This document shows, one piece after another, positions 1 through 7,909 of a DNA stretch of 64,000 nt. The DNA lies in NCBI GenBank assembly GCA_037724045.1, contig JBBJOW010000009.1, forward strand, positions 1 to 64,000, in the 5' to 3' direction. The stretch comes from DATLGB01 sp037724045 (GTDB lineage: Bacteria > Actinomycetota > Thermoleophilia > Solirubrobacterales > Solirubrobacteraceae). The translations under genes and the position numbers were made by a program. Below the pieces are notes generated by a model, which did not search any database, had not been told where the DNA came from, and saw only the letters and a program-made list of their open reading frames with translations. Within the stretch, counting starts at the first letter, position 1, and every line of letters begins with the position of its first letter.

Positions 1-129
1 ATGGACAACCGCGAGATCGCGCGGGCGCTCGGGCGCACCGACGGCGCCACGAAGGTGCTGCTGCACCGCGCCATCAAGCAGCTCGAGGGGCTCGTGAAGA
101 AGGCGGAGGGACCGGTGCCCGTTGACTGA
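1..129 (+). CDS. ECF-type RNA polymerase sigma factor, C-terminal end only
   Basis: The frame is open from the first base and ends at TGA 127-129, giving the last 42 residues of a protein whose start lies outside the window. The sequence NREIARALGRTDGATKVLLH followed by a charged helix is the helix-turn-helix of sigma-70 region 4, which contacts the -35 element. It overlaps the next gene by 8 bp, so the two are probably co-transcribed. A second, complete ECF sigma factor follows at 508. Identity as a sigma factor rests on this HTH alone. Confidence 0.75.
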   Translation: MDNREIARALGRTDGATKVLLHRAIKQLEGLVKKAEGPVPVD

Positions 130-472
130 CTTCGAGACCCTGCTGCGCGAGGCCCTCAGCCCGATCGAACCGCCGGCCGAGCTCGAGGCGCGGCTGGAGG
201 ACCGGCTGACCACGCTCGTGGACGCCGCGGTCGACGAGCTCGAGGGCTGGGAGCTGGCGGTCATGCGCGACCCGCGCAACTGGATCCCGACGGCCGCCGC
301 GGCGGGCGTCGGCAGCGCGGCGGCGGTCGGCCTCGTGCTGGTCCGGACCCAGCGGCGCCGCCACAAGCGCCGTGCCGCGTCCGACAATGTGCTCGAGCTC
401 GCCGAGCACGCCGTCCGCGACCTGGCGCGCGAAGCGAGCAAGCTCATCGTCGAAGGTCGCAAGCGGTTGTGA
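122..472 (+). CDS. Small single-pass membrane protein of unknown function
   Basis: A 116-residue protein starting at TTG 122, inside the end of the upstream sigma gene. Residues 1-50 are acidic and helical. One hydrophobic segment lies at about residues 56-77, followed by a basic run (RTQRRRHKRR) and a helical tail, so the N-terminus is probably outside or periplasm-like and the basic tail cytoplasmic. I recognise no named family. Coupling to the upstream sigma gene suggests a membrane partner or regulator of that sigma factor, but it lacks a visible zinc-binding anti-sigma motif. Role uncertain. Confidence 0.7.
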   Translation: MTDFETLLREALSPIEPPAELEARLEDRLTTLVDAAVDELEGWELAVMRDPRNWIPTAAAAGVGSAAAVGLVLVRTQRRRHKRRAASDNVLELAEHAVRDLAREASKLIVEGRKRL

Positions 473-507
473 TCCGTCGCCGAGATCCCGGCGTAGGGAA
501 CCTCACG

Positions 508-1095
508 ATGGCGGACTTGCGCGACCTGGCTGACGAGGACCTGATGCACCTCGTCGCCCGCAGCGACGCGCGCGCCTTCGAGGTCGTCTACGAGCGCCAC
601 TCCGGGGCGGCCTTCTCGCTCGCCTACCGCATGGTGGGCAAGCGCAGCGCCGGCGAGGACGTCGTCCAGGAGGCCTTTCTGAATCTGTGGCGATCGGGCG
701 CCCGCTACGAGCGCACACGCGGCAGCGTGCGCACCTGGGTGCTCGGAATCGTCCATCACCGGGCGATCGACTCCCTGCGGCGCTCCAACGTCCACGAGAA
801 GCGCCGCACGGGCGACGAGGACATCGCCGAGCGCCTCGAGGCGCCGGAGCGCACGGACGTCGAGGCCGCCCGGCGCGACGAGGCCGAAACCGTCCGCGCC
901 GCCATGGACACGCTGCCCGCCGAGCAGTGCCAGGTGATCGAGCTCGCCTACTTCGGCGGCTTCTCGCACTCGGAGATCGCCGAGATGCTCGAGGCGCCCA
1001 TCGGCACGGTCAAGGGCCGGATGCGACTGGGCCTCGAGAAGATGCGCACCGCGCTGGTCGCACGCGGCACTGGACCGGAGGCGTACCCCGTATGA
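508..1095 (+). CDS. ECF RNA polymerase sigma factor (SigK/SigL-like group)
   Basis: A 195-residue sigma factor with region 2 near residues 10-80 (ARAFEVVYERHSGAAFSLAY, then GEDVVQEAFLNLW, the core-binding and -10 recognition helices) and region 4 near residues 125-180 (LPAEQCQVIELAYFGG, then HSEIAEMLEAPIGTVKGRM). I choose ATG 508 because AGGGAA at 495-500 lies 7 nt upstream. A longer reading from GTG 469 would overlap the previous gene. Its stop overlaps the ATG of the next gene, an RskA-type anti-sigma factor, which is the classic arrangement for membrane-regulated ECF sigma factors. Confidence 0.92.
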   Translation: MADLRDLADEDLMHLVARSDARAFEVVYERHSGAAFSLAYRMVGKRSAGEDVVQEAFLNLWRSGARYERTRGSVRTWVLGIVHHRAIDSLRRSNVHEKRRTGDEDIAERLEAPERTDVEAARRDEAETVRAAMDTLPAEQCQVIELAYFGGFSHSEIAEMLEAPIGTVKGRMRLGLEKMRTALVARGTGPEAYPV

Positions 1096-1799
1096 AGCAC
1101 TTCGACGACGTCGGCGCCTACCTGCTGGGCGCACTCGACGAGGACGAGCGGATCGCCTTCGAGGCCGAGCTCGCGCACAACGAGACGCTGCGCGCGGAGG
1201 TCGAGCACCTGCGGGTGGCCGCGGACGCGCTGCCCGCGTCGGCGGCCCAGATGGTGCCGCCCCCCGAGCTCAAGGACCGCATCATGGCGGTCGTCAACAG
1301 CGAGGCGCAGCTGCTCGCCGCCGCGAAGCCCGGACCCGCCACCGCCGCCGCCGCAAAGGCGCCACGCCGGCGTGCCCGCTGGTTCGCCGGCCGGCTGTCG
1401 CTGCGGCCTGGCCTGGCGATGGCGATGACGCTGCTCGTGCTCGTGCTGGGGGCGAGCGGCGCGCTGGTCGGCGAATCGGTGTTCGGCGACTCCGAGCGCG
1501 TCACGGTCGCCGAGGTCGGCGACGCTCAGCTCATCCAGCGCGAGAGCGGCCACTCCACGCTGACGGCCTCCAACCTCGAGTCCCCCGGGGACGGCAACGT
1601 CTACCAGGTGTGGCTGCAGCGCGAGGGCGAGCCGCCCGAGCCCACGAACGCCCTGTTCGGCCCCCACAGCAGCGGGACGGTGTCGGTCGACGTGCCCGGG
1701 TCGCTGGACGGCGTCGAGGCCGTGCTCGTCACCGTCGAGCCCGAGGGCGGCTCCGCGAAGCCGACCAGCCGGGCCGTCATCGTCGCCCGGCCGTCCTAG
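1092..1799 (+). CDS. Anti-sigma factor, RskA family
   Basis: A 235-residue protein. Residues 1-75 form a cytoplasmic anti-sigma domain (DDVGAYLLGALDEDERIAFE resembles the RskA N-terminus). A linker rich in Ala/Lys/Arg ends in a basic patch (PRRRARW), one transmembrane helix lies at about 106-128, and the extracytoplasmic part is an RskA C-terminal beta domain (VYQVWLQREGEPPEP, later VLVTVEPEGGSAKPT). ATG 1092 overlaps the sigma stop by 4 bp (ATGA). It is expected to hold the ECF sigma factor at the membrane until released by regulated proteolysis. The rhomboid protease directly downstream could in principle act on such a protein, but nothing here shows that. Confidence 0.92.
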   Translation: MKHFDDVGAYLLGALDEDERIAFEAELAHNETLRAEVEHLRVAADALPASAAQMVPPPELKDRIMAVVNSEAQLLAAAKPGPATAAAAKAPRRRARWFAGRLSLRPGLAMAMTLLVLVLGASGALVGESVFGDSERVTVAEVGDAQLIQRESGHSTLTASNLESPGDGNVYQVWLQREGEPPEPTNALFGPHSSGTVSVDVPGSLDGVEAVLVTVEPEGGSAKPTSRAVIVARPS

Positions 1800-1828
1800 C
1801 GCCGCCGCCGGGGCGCCGCCCGCGTCCT

Positions 1829-1834
1829 TACACT
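1829..1834 (+). promoter_or_regulatory. Putative -10 box for the rhomboid gene
   Basis: TACACT lies 9 nt before ATG 1844 in the 44-bp gap after the anti-sigma gene. If it is the -10 element, transcription would begin within about 3 nt of the start codon, giving a nearly leaderless mRNA. No Shine-Dalgarno sequence is visible, and no clear -35 is present in the GC-rich spacer. Confidence 0.4.
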
Positions 1835-1843
1835 GGGTAAGCG

Positions 1844-2647
1844 ATGGCCACGTGCTACCGACATACGAGCCGCGAGACGGGCGTGTCCTGCGCGAACTGC
1901 GACCGGCCGATCTGTCCCGACTGCATGACCACGACCCCGGTGGGCATGCGCTGCCCGGAGTGCTCGAAGCAGAAGACGCAGGTCCGCCACGTCCGGGACT
2001 CCTACAACGCGCGCCCGCAGGTCACGGTCGTCCTCATCGCGCTCAACGTCCTCGTGTTCTTCGGGATGAGCTCGCAGTCGGGGCTGGGTAGCGCAGGCGG
2101 GAGCCTGCTCGACAGCTACGCGCTCATCCCACCCGAGGTGGGTTCGCCGTTCAACGACTATTACCGCCTGGTCACCAGCGGGTTCATGCACGCGGGGATC
2201 CTGCACATCGGGTTCAACATGTACATCCTCTGGTTCCTCGGGAACCTGCTGGAGCCGAGCCTGGGCCCCTGGCGGTTCATCGGGCTCTACCTCGCAGCGC
2301 TGCTGGCGGGCTCGCTCGGCGTTGTGCTGCTGGATCCCAACAGCCTCACCGTCGGCGCGTCGGGGGCGATCTTCGGGCTCATGGGAGCCGCCTTCGTGAT
2401 GCAGCGGGCGCGCGGCATGGATCCGATGCAGTCGGGGATCGGTCCGATGATCCTGCTCAACCTGGCCCTCGGCTTCATCATCCCGAACGTGTCCGTCGCA
2501 GGCCACGTCGGCGGGTTGGTCGGTGGCGCCGTCGCCGGCTTCCTGGTGGACCGCGCCGACGGTTTGCGGCGCGGGATCGCGCCGGCGCTCGCGGCGTGCC
2601 TGCTCGTCGGCGGCCTCGCCTTCGGCGGGGCCATCGCGCTCGCCTAG
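1844..2647 (+). CDS. Rhomboid-family intramembrane serine protease with N-terminal zinc-binding domain
   Basis: A 267-residue protein. Residues 1-42 carry a B-box-like cross-brace (C4, H7, C16, C19, C24, C27, C37, C40), and the rest holds about six membrane helices. The rhomboid fold shows in the HxxFNM region (LHIGFNMYILW), the nucleophile Ser173 in VGASGAIFG and the general base His221 in GHVGG, so the Ser-His dyad is complete. It should cleave membrane-anchored substrates within the bilayer. The zinc domain is cytoplasmic by position and probably binds a substrate or regulator. Its 3' end overlaps the opposite-strand glycosyltransferase by 4 bp. Confidence 0.95.
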   Translation: MATCYRHTSRETGVSCANCDRPICPDCMTTTPVGMRCPECSKQKTQVRHVRDSYNARPQVTVVLIALNVLVFFGMSSQSGLGSAGGSLLDSYALIPPEVGSPFNDYYRLVTSGFMHAGILHIGFNMYILWFLGNLLEPSLGPWRFIGLYLAALLAGSLGVVLLDPNSLTVGASGAIFGLMGAAFVMQRARGMDPMQSGIGPMILLNLALGFIIPNVSVAGHVGGLVGGAVAGFLVDRADGLRRGIAPALAACLLVGGLAFGGAIALA

Positions 2648-3741
2648 CCCAATCGGTCGTAGAGGTCCGCGAAGGCGGCCGCGGGGCCGCCGGGCGGGAA
2701 GCGCTCGCGCACGTCTGCGGCCGCGGCGGCGCCGAGGCGCGAGCGCTGCGCGGGGTCGGCGCGCAGCTCACCGAGCACGGTGGCCAGCGCGATGGGGTCG
2801 CCCGGTGCGACGAGCCGGCCGGTGACGCCGTCGGTGAAGATCTCCGGGAGCCCGCCGTGGGCGGCGGCGACGACGCAGCAGCCGGCGGCCGCCGCCTCCA
2901 GCGCCGCGTTGGGTAGCGGGTCGGGTCGCGTCGAAGGGATGACGACCACGTCGGCGGCACCGAGGATCGTCTCCACGTCGTCGCGGAAGCCGAGCATGCG
3001 CACGTCGGTCGTGGCGAGCGCGCGCAGCTCGCGCTCGTAGTGCTCCTGGCCGGGCCAGGCGTCGCCGGCGATCAGCCCGACCGCACCCGCCAGTCGCGGA
3101 TCGGCGAGCGCCCGCACGAGGATCTCCTGGCCCTTCCAGTTCGACAGGCGGCCCAGGACGGCGGCGACGAACGCATCCTCGGGCAGGCCGAGCGCGGCGC
3201 GCGCCGGCGCCTTCGAAGCGCGCTGCGGCGTGATGGAGAGGCCGGCGTAGATGACCTCCCCGGCGCCGAGCGCGGACCGCGTCGCCTCGCTCGCGCACAC
3301 CAGCGCGTCCGCCTGCAGCAGCGCGCGCCGGTGCAGCGGCCAGAGGACCGGCGTCGGCGGGTAGATCTCGTGGACGTGCACGACGAGCCTGGGCGCGGCG
3401 GCGCGCAGGCCGAGGATCACCGACGTGTTGGCCTGGACGACGTCGATGCCGCGCTCGCGCACCAGCCGCGCCAAAGCCGGCCGGACACGGCGCACCTCGC
3501 GCGCGAGGCGGGGGAGCCCCGTGGGGGTGAGCAGCTCGCGCCGGAGCACCGCGAGCGGCCCGAGGAGGACCTCCGTGCCGGTCGCGCGCAGGTCGTCGGC
3601 GAGTGGGCCTTCGAAGGGCAGGAGCACGAGCGGGGCGACCCGTTCGCGGTCCAGGGTGCGCACCAGCGCCTCCAGCTCGCGGTCGGCCCCGTAGCGGCCG
3701 GCGGAGGAGTGGACGTAGAGGACTTTGTGCCGCGTGGCTAC
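2644..3741 (-). CDS. Glycosyltransferase family 4-like protein (start codon unclear)
   Basis: About 365 residues. The N-terminal half begins RHKVLYVHSSAGRYGADREL, typical of the donor/acceptor fold of GT4 enzymes. The C-terminal half has VLGRLSNWKGQEILVRAL and the nucleotide-sugar motif region PNAALEAAAAGCCVVAAAHG, then TDGVTGRLVAPGD. It probably transfers a sugar in cell-envelope glycan or lipid synthesis. No ATG, GTG or TTG lies in frame near the conserved N-terminus. The first is GTG 3663, which would remove about 25 conserved residues. The left boundary given here is where similarity starts, immediately at the upstream gene's stop. ACG 3735 with GAGGT upstream is one possible non-standard start; a sequencing error is another explanation. 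Confidence 0.85.
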   Translation of the reverse strand, partial: VATRHKVLYVHSSAGRYGADRELEALVRTLDRERVAPLVLLPFEGPLADDLRATGTEVLLGPLAVLRRELLTPTGLPRLAREVRRVRPALARLVRERGIDVVQANTSVILGLRAAAPRLVVHVHEIYPPTPVLWPLHRRALLQADALVCASEATRSALGAGEVIYAGLSITPQRASKAPARAALGLPEDAFVAAVLGRLSNWKGQEILVRALADPRLAGAVGLIAGDAWPGQEHYERELRALATTDVRMLGFRDDVETILGAADVVVIPSTRPDPLPNAALEAAAAGCCVVAAAHGGLPEIFTDGVTGRLVAPGDPIALATVLGELRADPAQRSRLGAAAAADVRERFPPGGPAAAFADLYDRLG

Positions 3742-4628
3742 AGCGCGACCTCGAGCGGGCGGCTCGGCGGCTCCGGCACCCGGTCGGGGTGCAAGGTGTG
3801 CGCGAGCGTCTCCAGCCCGTCGACGAGCCGGTGGCTCGGGCGGCTGAACAACCCCGACGCATCGACGGCCACGACCTGCCGGGCACCCAGCTCCTCGAGC
3901 TCGTCGCCGTAGTCGTACGCCTCTTCCTGCGCGCGTTCGGCGTCGTAGCCGCAGGGCATGACGACGACGACCTGGGGCGCGGCGGCCTTGACCTGCGCCC
4001 AGTCGACCGTCTCCGAGCGCTCCCCCGCGAAGCCCAGCACGTCCACGCCGCCTGCGTACTCGATCATCTGCGGGATCCAGTGGCCGGCGACGAAGACCGG
4101 GTCGAGCCACTCCAGCGCGACGACGCGCCTGGCCTCGGCTCCGCGGACCGCGAGACGGACTGCGTCGATGCGCGCGCTGCAGTCCTCGACGAGCTCCACG
4201 CCGGCGGCCTCGCGGTCGATCGCGCGCGCCAGGATCCCGAGCTCGGCGAGCACCTCGCCGAGCGTCATCGGATCCTGTGAGAGCACGGTTGGCTGGGACT
4301 CGATGTCCTTCGCGGCCGCGCGCACGTCGTCGGCCGAGACCGCGCACACCGCGCACAGCGCCTGCGTCACGATCAGGTCGGGCTGCAGCTCGCGCAGCGC
4401 CCTGGTGTCGAGCTCGTAGATCGCCTCGCCCTGCTCGGTGTGGGCACGGACGGCCGCGTCGATCTCGCGGGCGTCGAGGCCGGGCGGCAGCCGGTCGACG
4501 GTCACCTTCGGCAGGTCGAGCGCCTCCGGCGGGAAATCGCACTCGTGCGTCACCCCGACGACGTCGTCGCCCGCGCCGAGGGCGAACAGCATCTCGGTCG
4601 CGCTGGGGACGAGGGAAACGATCCGCAT
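3738..4628 (-). CDS. Cobalamin-binding-type periplasmic-fold protein (BtuF-like, no signal peptide)
   Basis: A 296-residue protein with the two-lobed helical-backbone substrate-binding fold: MRIVSLVPSATEMLFALGAG, then VGVTHECDFP, LQPDLIVTQALCAVCAV and WLDPVFVAGHWIPQMIEYAGG. These match the family annotated as cobalamin-binding protein or ABC transporter substrate-binding protein. The ATG start leaves no hydrophobic signal sequence, which is common in this subfamily and suggests a cytoplasmic or unconventional location. No permease or ATPase gene is adjacent, so transport cannot be inferred. Its stop touches the start region of the glycosyltransferase. Confidence 0.85.
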   Translation of the reverse strand: MRIVSLVPSATEMLFALGAGDDVVGVTHECDFPPEALDLPKVTVDRLPPGLDAREIDAAVRAHTEQGEAIYELDTRALRELQPDLIVTQALCAVCAVSADDVRAAAKDIESQPTVLSQDPMTLGEVLAELGILARAIDREAAGVELVEDCSARIDAVRLAVRGAEARRVVALEWLDPVFVAGHWIPQMIEYAGGVDVLGFAGERSETVDWAQVKAAAPQVVVVMPCGYDAERAQEEAYDYGDELEELGARQVVAVDASGLFSRPSHRLVDGLETLAHTLHPDRVPEPPSRPLEVAL

Positions 4629-4688
4629 GGGGTTCGAGAGTAGACCGGGGTGCGCCCCGCCGCCCGCAGGCCTGCGACCATGTGGTTC

Positions 4689-4967
4689 ATGGCCGAGACG
4701 CTTGAGCCCGCCGCCGTCGACGACGCGATCGCCGGCACGGACTGGACCCGCGACGGGGACGCGATCGCGCGCGACCTCGATTTCGACGACTTCGCCGCCG
4801 CCATGGCGCACGTGAACGCGGTCGCCGAGGCGGCCGAGGAGGCCAACCACCACCCCGACATCCTTGTCCACGGCTGGAACAAGGTCCGCCTGACGCTGTC
4901 GACGCACTCGGCCGGCGGCGTCACCCAGGCTGACGTGGACATGACGCGGACGCTGGACGCACTCTGA
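4689..4967 (+). CDS. phhB: Pterin-4a-carbinolamine dehydratase
   Basis: A 92-residue protein, the normal size for the family. It has the catalytic region AAEEANHHPDILVHGWNKVR, with the paired His residues and the downstream STHSAGGVTQADVDMT that define the 4a-hydroxytetrahydrobiopterin dehydratase fold. It regenerates pterin cofactor used by aromatic amino acid hydroxylases and may also aid transcription-factor dimerisation in other systems. ATG 4689 is preferred over upstream in-frame starts because the family begins close to this point. Neighbours are unrelated. Its stop TGA 4965-4967 overlaps a CTG that appears to start the next gene. Confidence 0.92.
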   Translation: MAETLEPAAVDDAIAGTDWTRDGDAIARDLDFDDFAAAMAHVNAVAEAAEEANHHPDILVHGWNKVRLTLSTHSAGGVTQADVDMTRTLDAL

Positions 4968-6313
4968 GACGCGCGCTGACATTCCTCGCGGCGGCGGCGG
5001 CGGCGGCGGCGGCGCTCGCGCTCGCGCCAGCCGCCACGCAGGCGAAGACAGTGCGCGTGATCACCGTCGGCCAGCGCCCCGCCGACGGCCTCGCCCGCGT
5101 GCAGCCGTGGCTGGCGCGTGACCCCGTCCGTCTGAGCGTGCGCGAGCGCCGCCGCCGGCTCGGCGCGGAGGGCGAGGCGGCGCTCGGCAGCAACCGCCAG
5201 CAGGAGGGGGTCCTCTTCAAGGAAGTCGAGATCGGCGGTGCCGATCCCCGCGACGAGGTCGCCCGCCGCAATGACGAGCCGCTCGCCCCCTCGGGCTCGG
5301 ACCAGACCAACGTCGACGTCGCCGCCATCAAGCGACGGGTGTACGTCGCCTGGGAGGAGCGGGGCGGGATCCGTACGGCGACGTCGAGCAACGGCGGCCG
5401 GAGCTTCAGCCGGCCGCGGTTGCGCGGGGCCGGCCGGTCGCCCTCGGTCAGCATCGGCCGCGGGAACTCGCTGTGGCTGGCCTACGAGCGCTCCGACGGC
5501 AAGGTCGTCGCCGCCGAGGGCAACGGCCGCGCGCAGCCCGTTGCGCCCCGCGGCGGGCAGCAGCAGCAGCCCGATATCGCCGCGCTGGACTCCGACGGCG
5601 CCTATGTGGTCTGGATCGACGACCAGACCGGGCTCTTCGGCGCCTACGGGGCGATCTTCGGAGACGTGCCCGAGCGCCTGGACCAGGGCCAGCCCGTCGA
5701 GCTCGCCGAGCAGCTCGACAACTCCAGAGCTCCGAGCGTCTCGGCGGCCGGCAGGCAGGTGCTGGTCGCGTGGTCGGACTTCCGCGCCCACCAGTGGGAC
5801 ATCTACTCGCGCACGTCGGAGGACCGCGGCGAGAGCTTCCAGCCACAGATCCGCGTCAACGACACCCCCGAGGGCTTCGAGGCGCTCAACGACTCCCCGC
5901 AGGCCAGCCGGCTGCGCGGCGACCCGTTCGTGGTGTGGACGGACTTCCGCAAGCGCTCCACGCCCGACGAGAGCCCGCTGTACGACATCTTCGGGGCGCG
6001 CCCGGCGCAGCGCAACCAGCGCCTCGACGGCGACGGCGGCCGGCAGGTCAACGCCTTCGCCCCCTCGACGGCCGCGCTGCCCGGCGGGCGGATCGCCCTC
6101 GCGTGGCAGTCCAACCGCGGGCCGACCGCCGACGTCGCCATGCGCGTCGTGGCCAACGGGCCGCGGCGGCGCGTCGACGACGCCGGCAACCGCGACGTCA
6201 ACAGCTGGCGCCCGTCGATCGCCGCGCTTGCCGAGGACGAGGTCATCGTCGCGTGGGAGGACGATCGCGACGGCCCCAGCAACATCTTCTACCGCCGTCT
6301 GGCGCTACCGTGA
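4964..6313 (+). CDS. Secreted beta-propeller-like (BNR/sialidase-fold-like) protein, probable CTG start
   Basis: Translation from CTG 4964 gives a clear signal peptide: basic LRRALTF, then a poly-Ala/Leu core with a likely cleavage site near PAATQA. The only standard start, GTG 5051, would discard it. The mature part has repeated strands of the type VYVAWEERGGIRTATSSNGG, VLVAWSDFRAHQWDIYSRTS, FVVWTDFRKRS and VIVAWEDDRDGPSNIFYRRL. This is the Asp-box-like pattern of multi-blade propellers. I see no sialidase catalytic arginine set, so enzymatic activity is not claimed. The CTGA overlap with the pterin dehydratase stop suggests translational coupling. Confidence 0.75.
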   Translation: MRRALTFLAAAAAAAAALALAPAATQAKTVRVITVGQRPADGLARVQPWLARDPVRLSVRERRRRLGAEGEAALGSNRQQEGVLFKEVEIGGADPRDEVARRNDEPLAPSGSDQTNVDVAAIKRRVYVAWEERGGIRTATSSNGGRSFSRPRLRGAGRSPSVSIGRGNSLWLAYERSDGKVVAAEGNGRAQPVAPRGGQQQQPDIAALDSDGAYVVWIDDQTGLFGAYGAIFGDVPERLDQGQPVELAEQLDNSRAPSVSAAGRQVLVAWSDFRAHQWDIYSRTSEDRGESFQPQIRVNDTPEGFEALNDSPQASRLRGDPFVVWTDFRKRSTPDESPLYDIFGARPAQRNQRLDGDGGRQVNAFAPSTAALPGGRIALAWQSNRGPTADVAMRVVANGPRRRVDDAGNRDVNSWRPSIAALAEDEVIVAWEDDRDGPSNIFYRRLALP

Positions 6314-6359
6314 CGCCCGACGCCGCTGATGCCCGACGACGACATCTCTCGAAGTAGCC

Positions 6360-6376
6360 GCGCGCCCCGGGCGCGC
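6360..6376. other. GC-rich inverted repeat between two genes
   Basis: GCGCGCCC and GGGCGCGC face each other across one base, 14 bp before ATG 6391. It may be an attenuating hairpin or a weak terminator for the upstream gene. No T-run follows. The Shine-Dalgarno sequence GGAGG at 6382-6386 lies just downstream of the hairpin. Confidence 0.35.
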
Positions 6377-6390
6377 ACCATCGGAGGCGC

Positions 6391-7698
6391 ATGACCGTCC
6401 TTGCCCTGGTCGCGGTCTTCGTGCTTGTGCTGCTCAACGGGTTCTTCGTGGCCGCCGAGTTCGCGCTCGTGCGCGTGCGCCGCTCGCGCATCGAGGAGCT
6501 GGTGGAGGAGACCGGCTCGCGCCGCGGCAAGCTGACGCTGACGCTGCTCGACGACATGAGCCGCTACCTGGCGTCCTGCCAGGTCGGCATCACGCTGACC
6601 TCGCTGGGCATCGGCTTCCTCGGCGAGCCGACCATCGGGCACCTGTTCGAGCAGGCCTTCGGCGCGAACGCACCGACGTGGGTGTCGACGGGCGTGTCCC
6701 TGTTTCTCGCCTACATGATCACCGTGTCGCTGCACATCACGATCGGCGAGCAGATCCCGAAGATCTACTCGATCGAGAAGGCCGACTCGGTGTCGCTGCG
6801 CATCGCGCGCCCGCTGTGGCTGTTCACCAAGTCCTTCAGCCCGATGATCGCCGTCCTCAACGGGGTCTCCAACCGGGCGCTGCGGGCGCTGGGCATCAAG
6901 ACCGCGGGGGAGTTCGAGGAGGGCGGATCGCCCGACGAGCTCAAGCAGATCATCGCCCAGTCGATGATCGGGGGACACCTGGATGCCGGCGAGGCGGGCA
7001 TGCTCTCCGGCGTCTTCCATCTTCACGAGCAGCAGGCCCGCCAGATCATGACCCCGGCGCCCGCGCTGATCATGGTTGACCTGTCCGAGGACGTCGAGAC
7101 CGCGCTGCGGCGCTGCGTGTCCAGCGGCCACACGCGCCTGCTCGTCACGGAGGGCAACAACTCCGACCGCGTGGTCGGGCTCGTGCACTCCAACCAGCTC
7201 GCCCAGGTGCTCATGGCCGAGGGCAAGGACGCGTCGATCGGAAAGCTCGTGCGCGACGCGCCGATCGTGCCGGAGACCAAGCCGCTCGACGACCTGCTCG
7301 CCGACCTGCAGCGCGAGCGCGCGTCCATGGCCGTCGTCATCGACGAGTACGGCCGCACCGCCGGGATCGTCAGCGTCGAGGACATCGTGGAGGAGATCGT
7401 GGGCGAGATCGCCGACGAGACCGACCCGCTGGGCGGCGCGGTGCGACGGCTGGCCAACGGGGACTGGTTCGTGCGCGGCCACGTCGCCATCACCGACCTC
7501 GTCGACTACGGCCTCGACCTCCCGGTTGACTCCGAGGCCTACAACTCCGTCGGCGGCTTCGTGTTCGGCGAACTCGGCCGGCTCCCCAAGCGGGGTGACA
7601 CGGTGCAGCACAACGGCCACTCGATCCGGGTGGAGTCCGTGCGCGAGAACCGGATCGAGGCGGTGCGCATCCGCGAGCGCAGCGCGGCCGGTCAATAG
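6391..7698 (+). CDS. CNNM/CorC-HlyC family membrane protein with CBS domains
   Basis: A 435-residue protein with the standard order: a DUF21/CNNM transmembrane domain at about residues 1-150 (VLLNGFFVAAEFALVRVRRS, later GITLTSLGIGFLGEP), a CBS pair at about 205-330 (IMTPAPALIMVDLSE; AVVIDEYGRTAGIVSVEDIV) and a CorC_HlyC C-terminal domain at about 345-430. Family members export or regulate Mg2+ and other divalent cations; the old hemolysin name is misleading. GGAGG lies 4 nt before the ATG. It is the only gene in its transcription unit, and the following convergent gap holds a candidate small RNA. Confidence 0.93.
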   Translation: MTVLALVAVFVLVLLNGFFVAAEFALVRVRRSRIEELVEETGSRRGKLTLTLLDDMSRYLASCQVGITLTSLGIGFLGEPTIGHLFEQAFGANAPTWVSTGVSLFLAYMITVSLHITIGEQIPKIYSIEKADSVSLRIARPLWLFTKSFSPMIAVLNGVSNRALRALGIKTAGEFEEGGSPDELKQIIAQSMIGGHLDAGEAGMLSGVFHLHEQQARQIMTPAPALIMVDLSEDVETALRRCVSSGHTRLLVTEGNNSDRVVGLVHSNQLAQVLMAEGKDASIGKLVRDAPIVPETKPLDDLLADLQRERASMAVVIDEYGRTAGIVSVEDIVEEIVGEIADETDPLGGAVRRLANGDWFVRGHVAITDLVDYGLDLPVDSEAYNSVGGFVFGELGRLPKRGDTVQHNGHSIRVESVRENRIEAVRIRERSAAGQ

Positions 7699-7747
7699 CG
7701 AAGCGGCGCAGGCGGTGCTCAGTAGCAAAAAGCAACTTTGCGCGGAT

Positions 7748-7776
7748 TTGCACAAGCGCTCGGAGCGCGCTAAATT
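7748..7776 (+). promoter_or_regulatory. Strong sigma-70-type promoter in a convergent intergenic region
   Basis: TTGCAC (7748-7753), a 17-bp spacer and TAAATT (7771-7776) make a near-consensus housekeeping promoter, set in an AT-richer stretch unusual for this DNA. Predicted start is near 7783. It points rightward, towards the 3' end of the opposite-strand dehydrogenase gene, and no open frame follows that stays within the gap, so it probably drives a non-coding RNA. Confidence 0.65.
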
Positions 7777-7782
7777 GAAGCC

Positions 7783-7905
7783 TTCTCACCGGTCGATCCC
7801 GCACTGCGGCGGTTGACGGAGGAGAGAGGGAGATCCTGGGGAGGATCAGTCCCGAGACACTTTCGCGGCCGGCCCAGGGGAGCGGGCCGGCCGCGGAGTT
7901 CTCAC
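7783..7905 (+). ncRNA. Candidate small RNA, about 110-120 nt
   Basis: Bounded by the promoter at 7748-7776 and the strong hairpin at 7864-7895. Three predicted stem-loops can be read. The first is ACCG 7788-7791 with CGGT 7810-7813, enclosing CCGC/GCGG. The second is GATCCT 7832-7837 with AGGATC 7842-7847 around a GGGG loop. The third is the terminal 12-bp stem. The single-stranded parts are purine-rich and contain GGAGGAG and GGGGAGGA, resembling Shine-Dalgarno sequences. No known family is recognised; it does not look like 6C RNA, whose loops are C-rich. Confidence 0.5.
7864..7895. terminator. Bidirectional terminator hairpin
   Basis: CGCGGCCGGCCC at 7864-7875 pairs perfectly with its reverse complement at 7884-7895 around an 8-nt loop. 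It lies between the convergent CNNM-type gene and the hydroxyacyl-CoA dehydrogenase gene, so it can end transcription from both sides and end the candidate small RNA. There is no strong U-tract, as is common in GC-rich actinobacteria. Confidence 0.65.
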
Positions 7906-7909
7906 CGTT

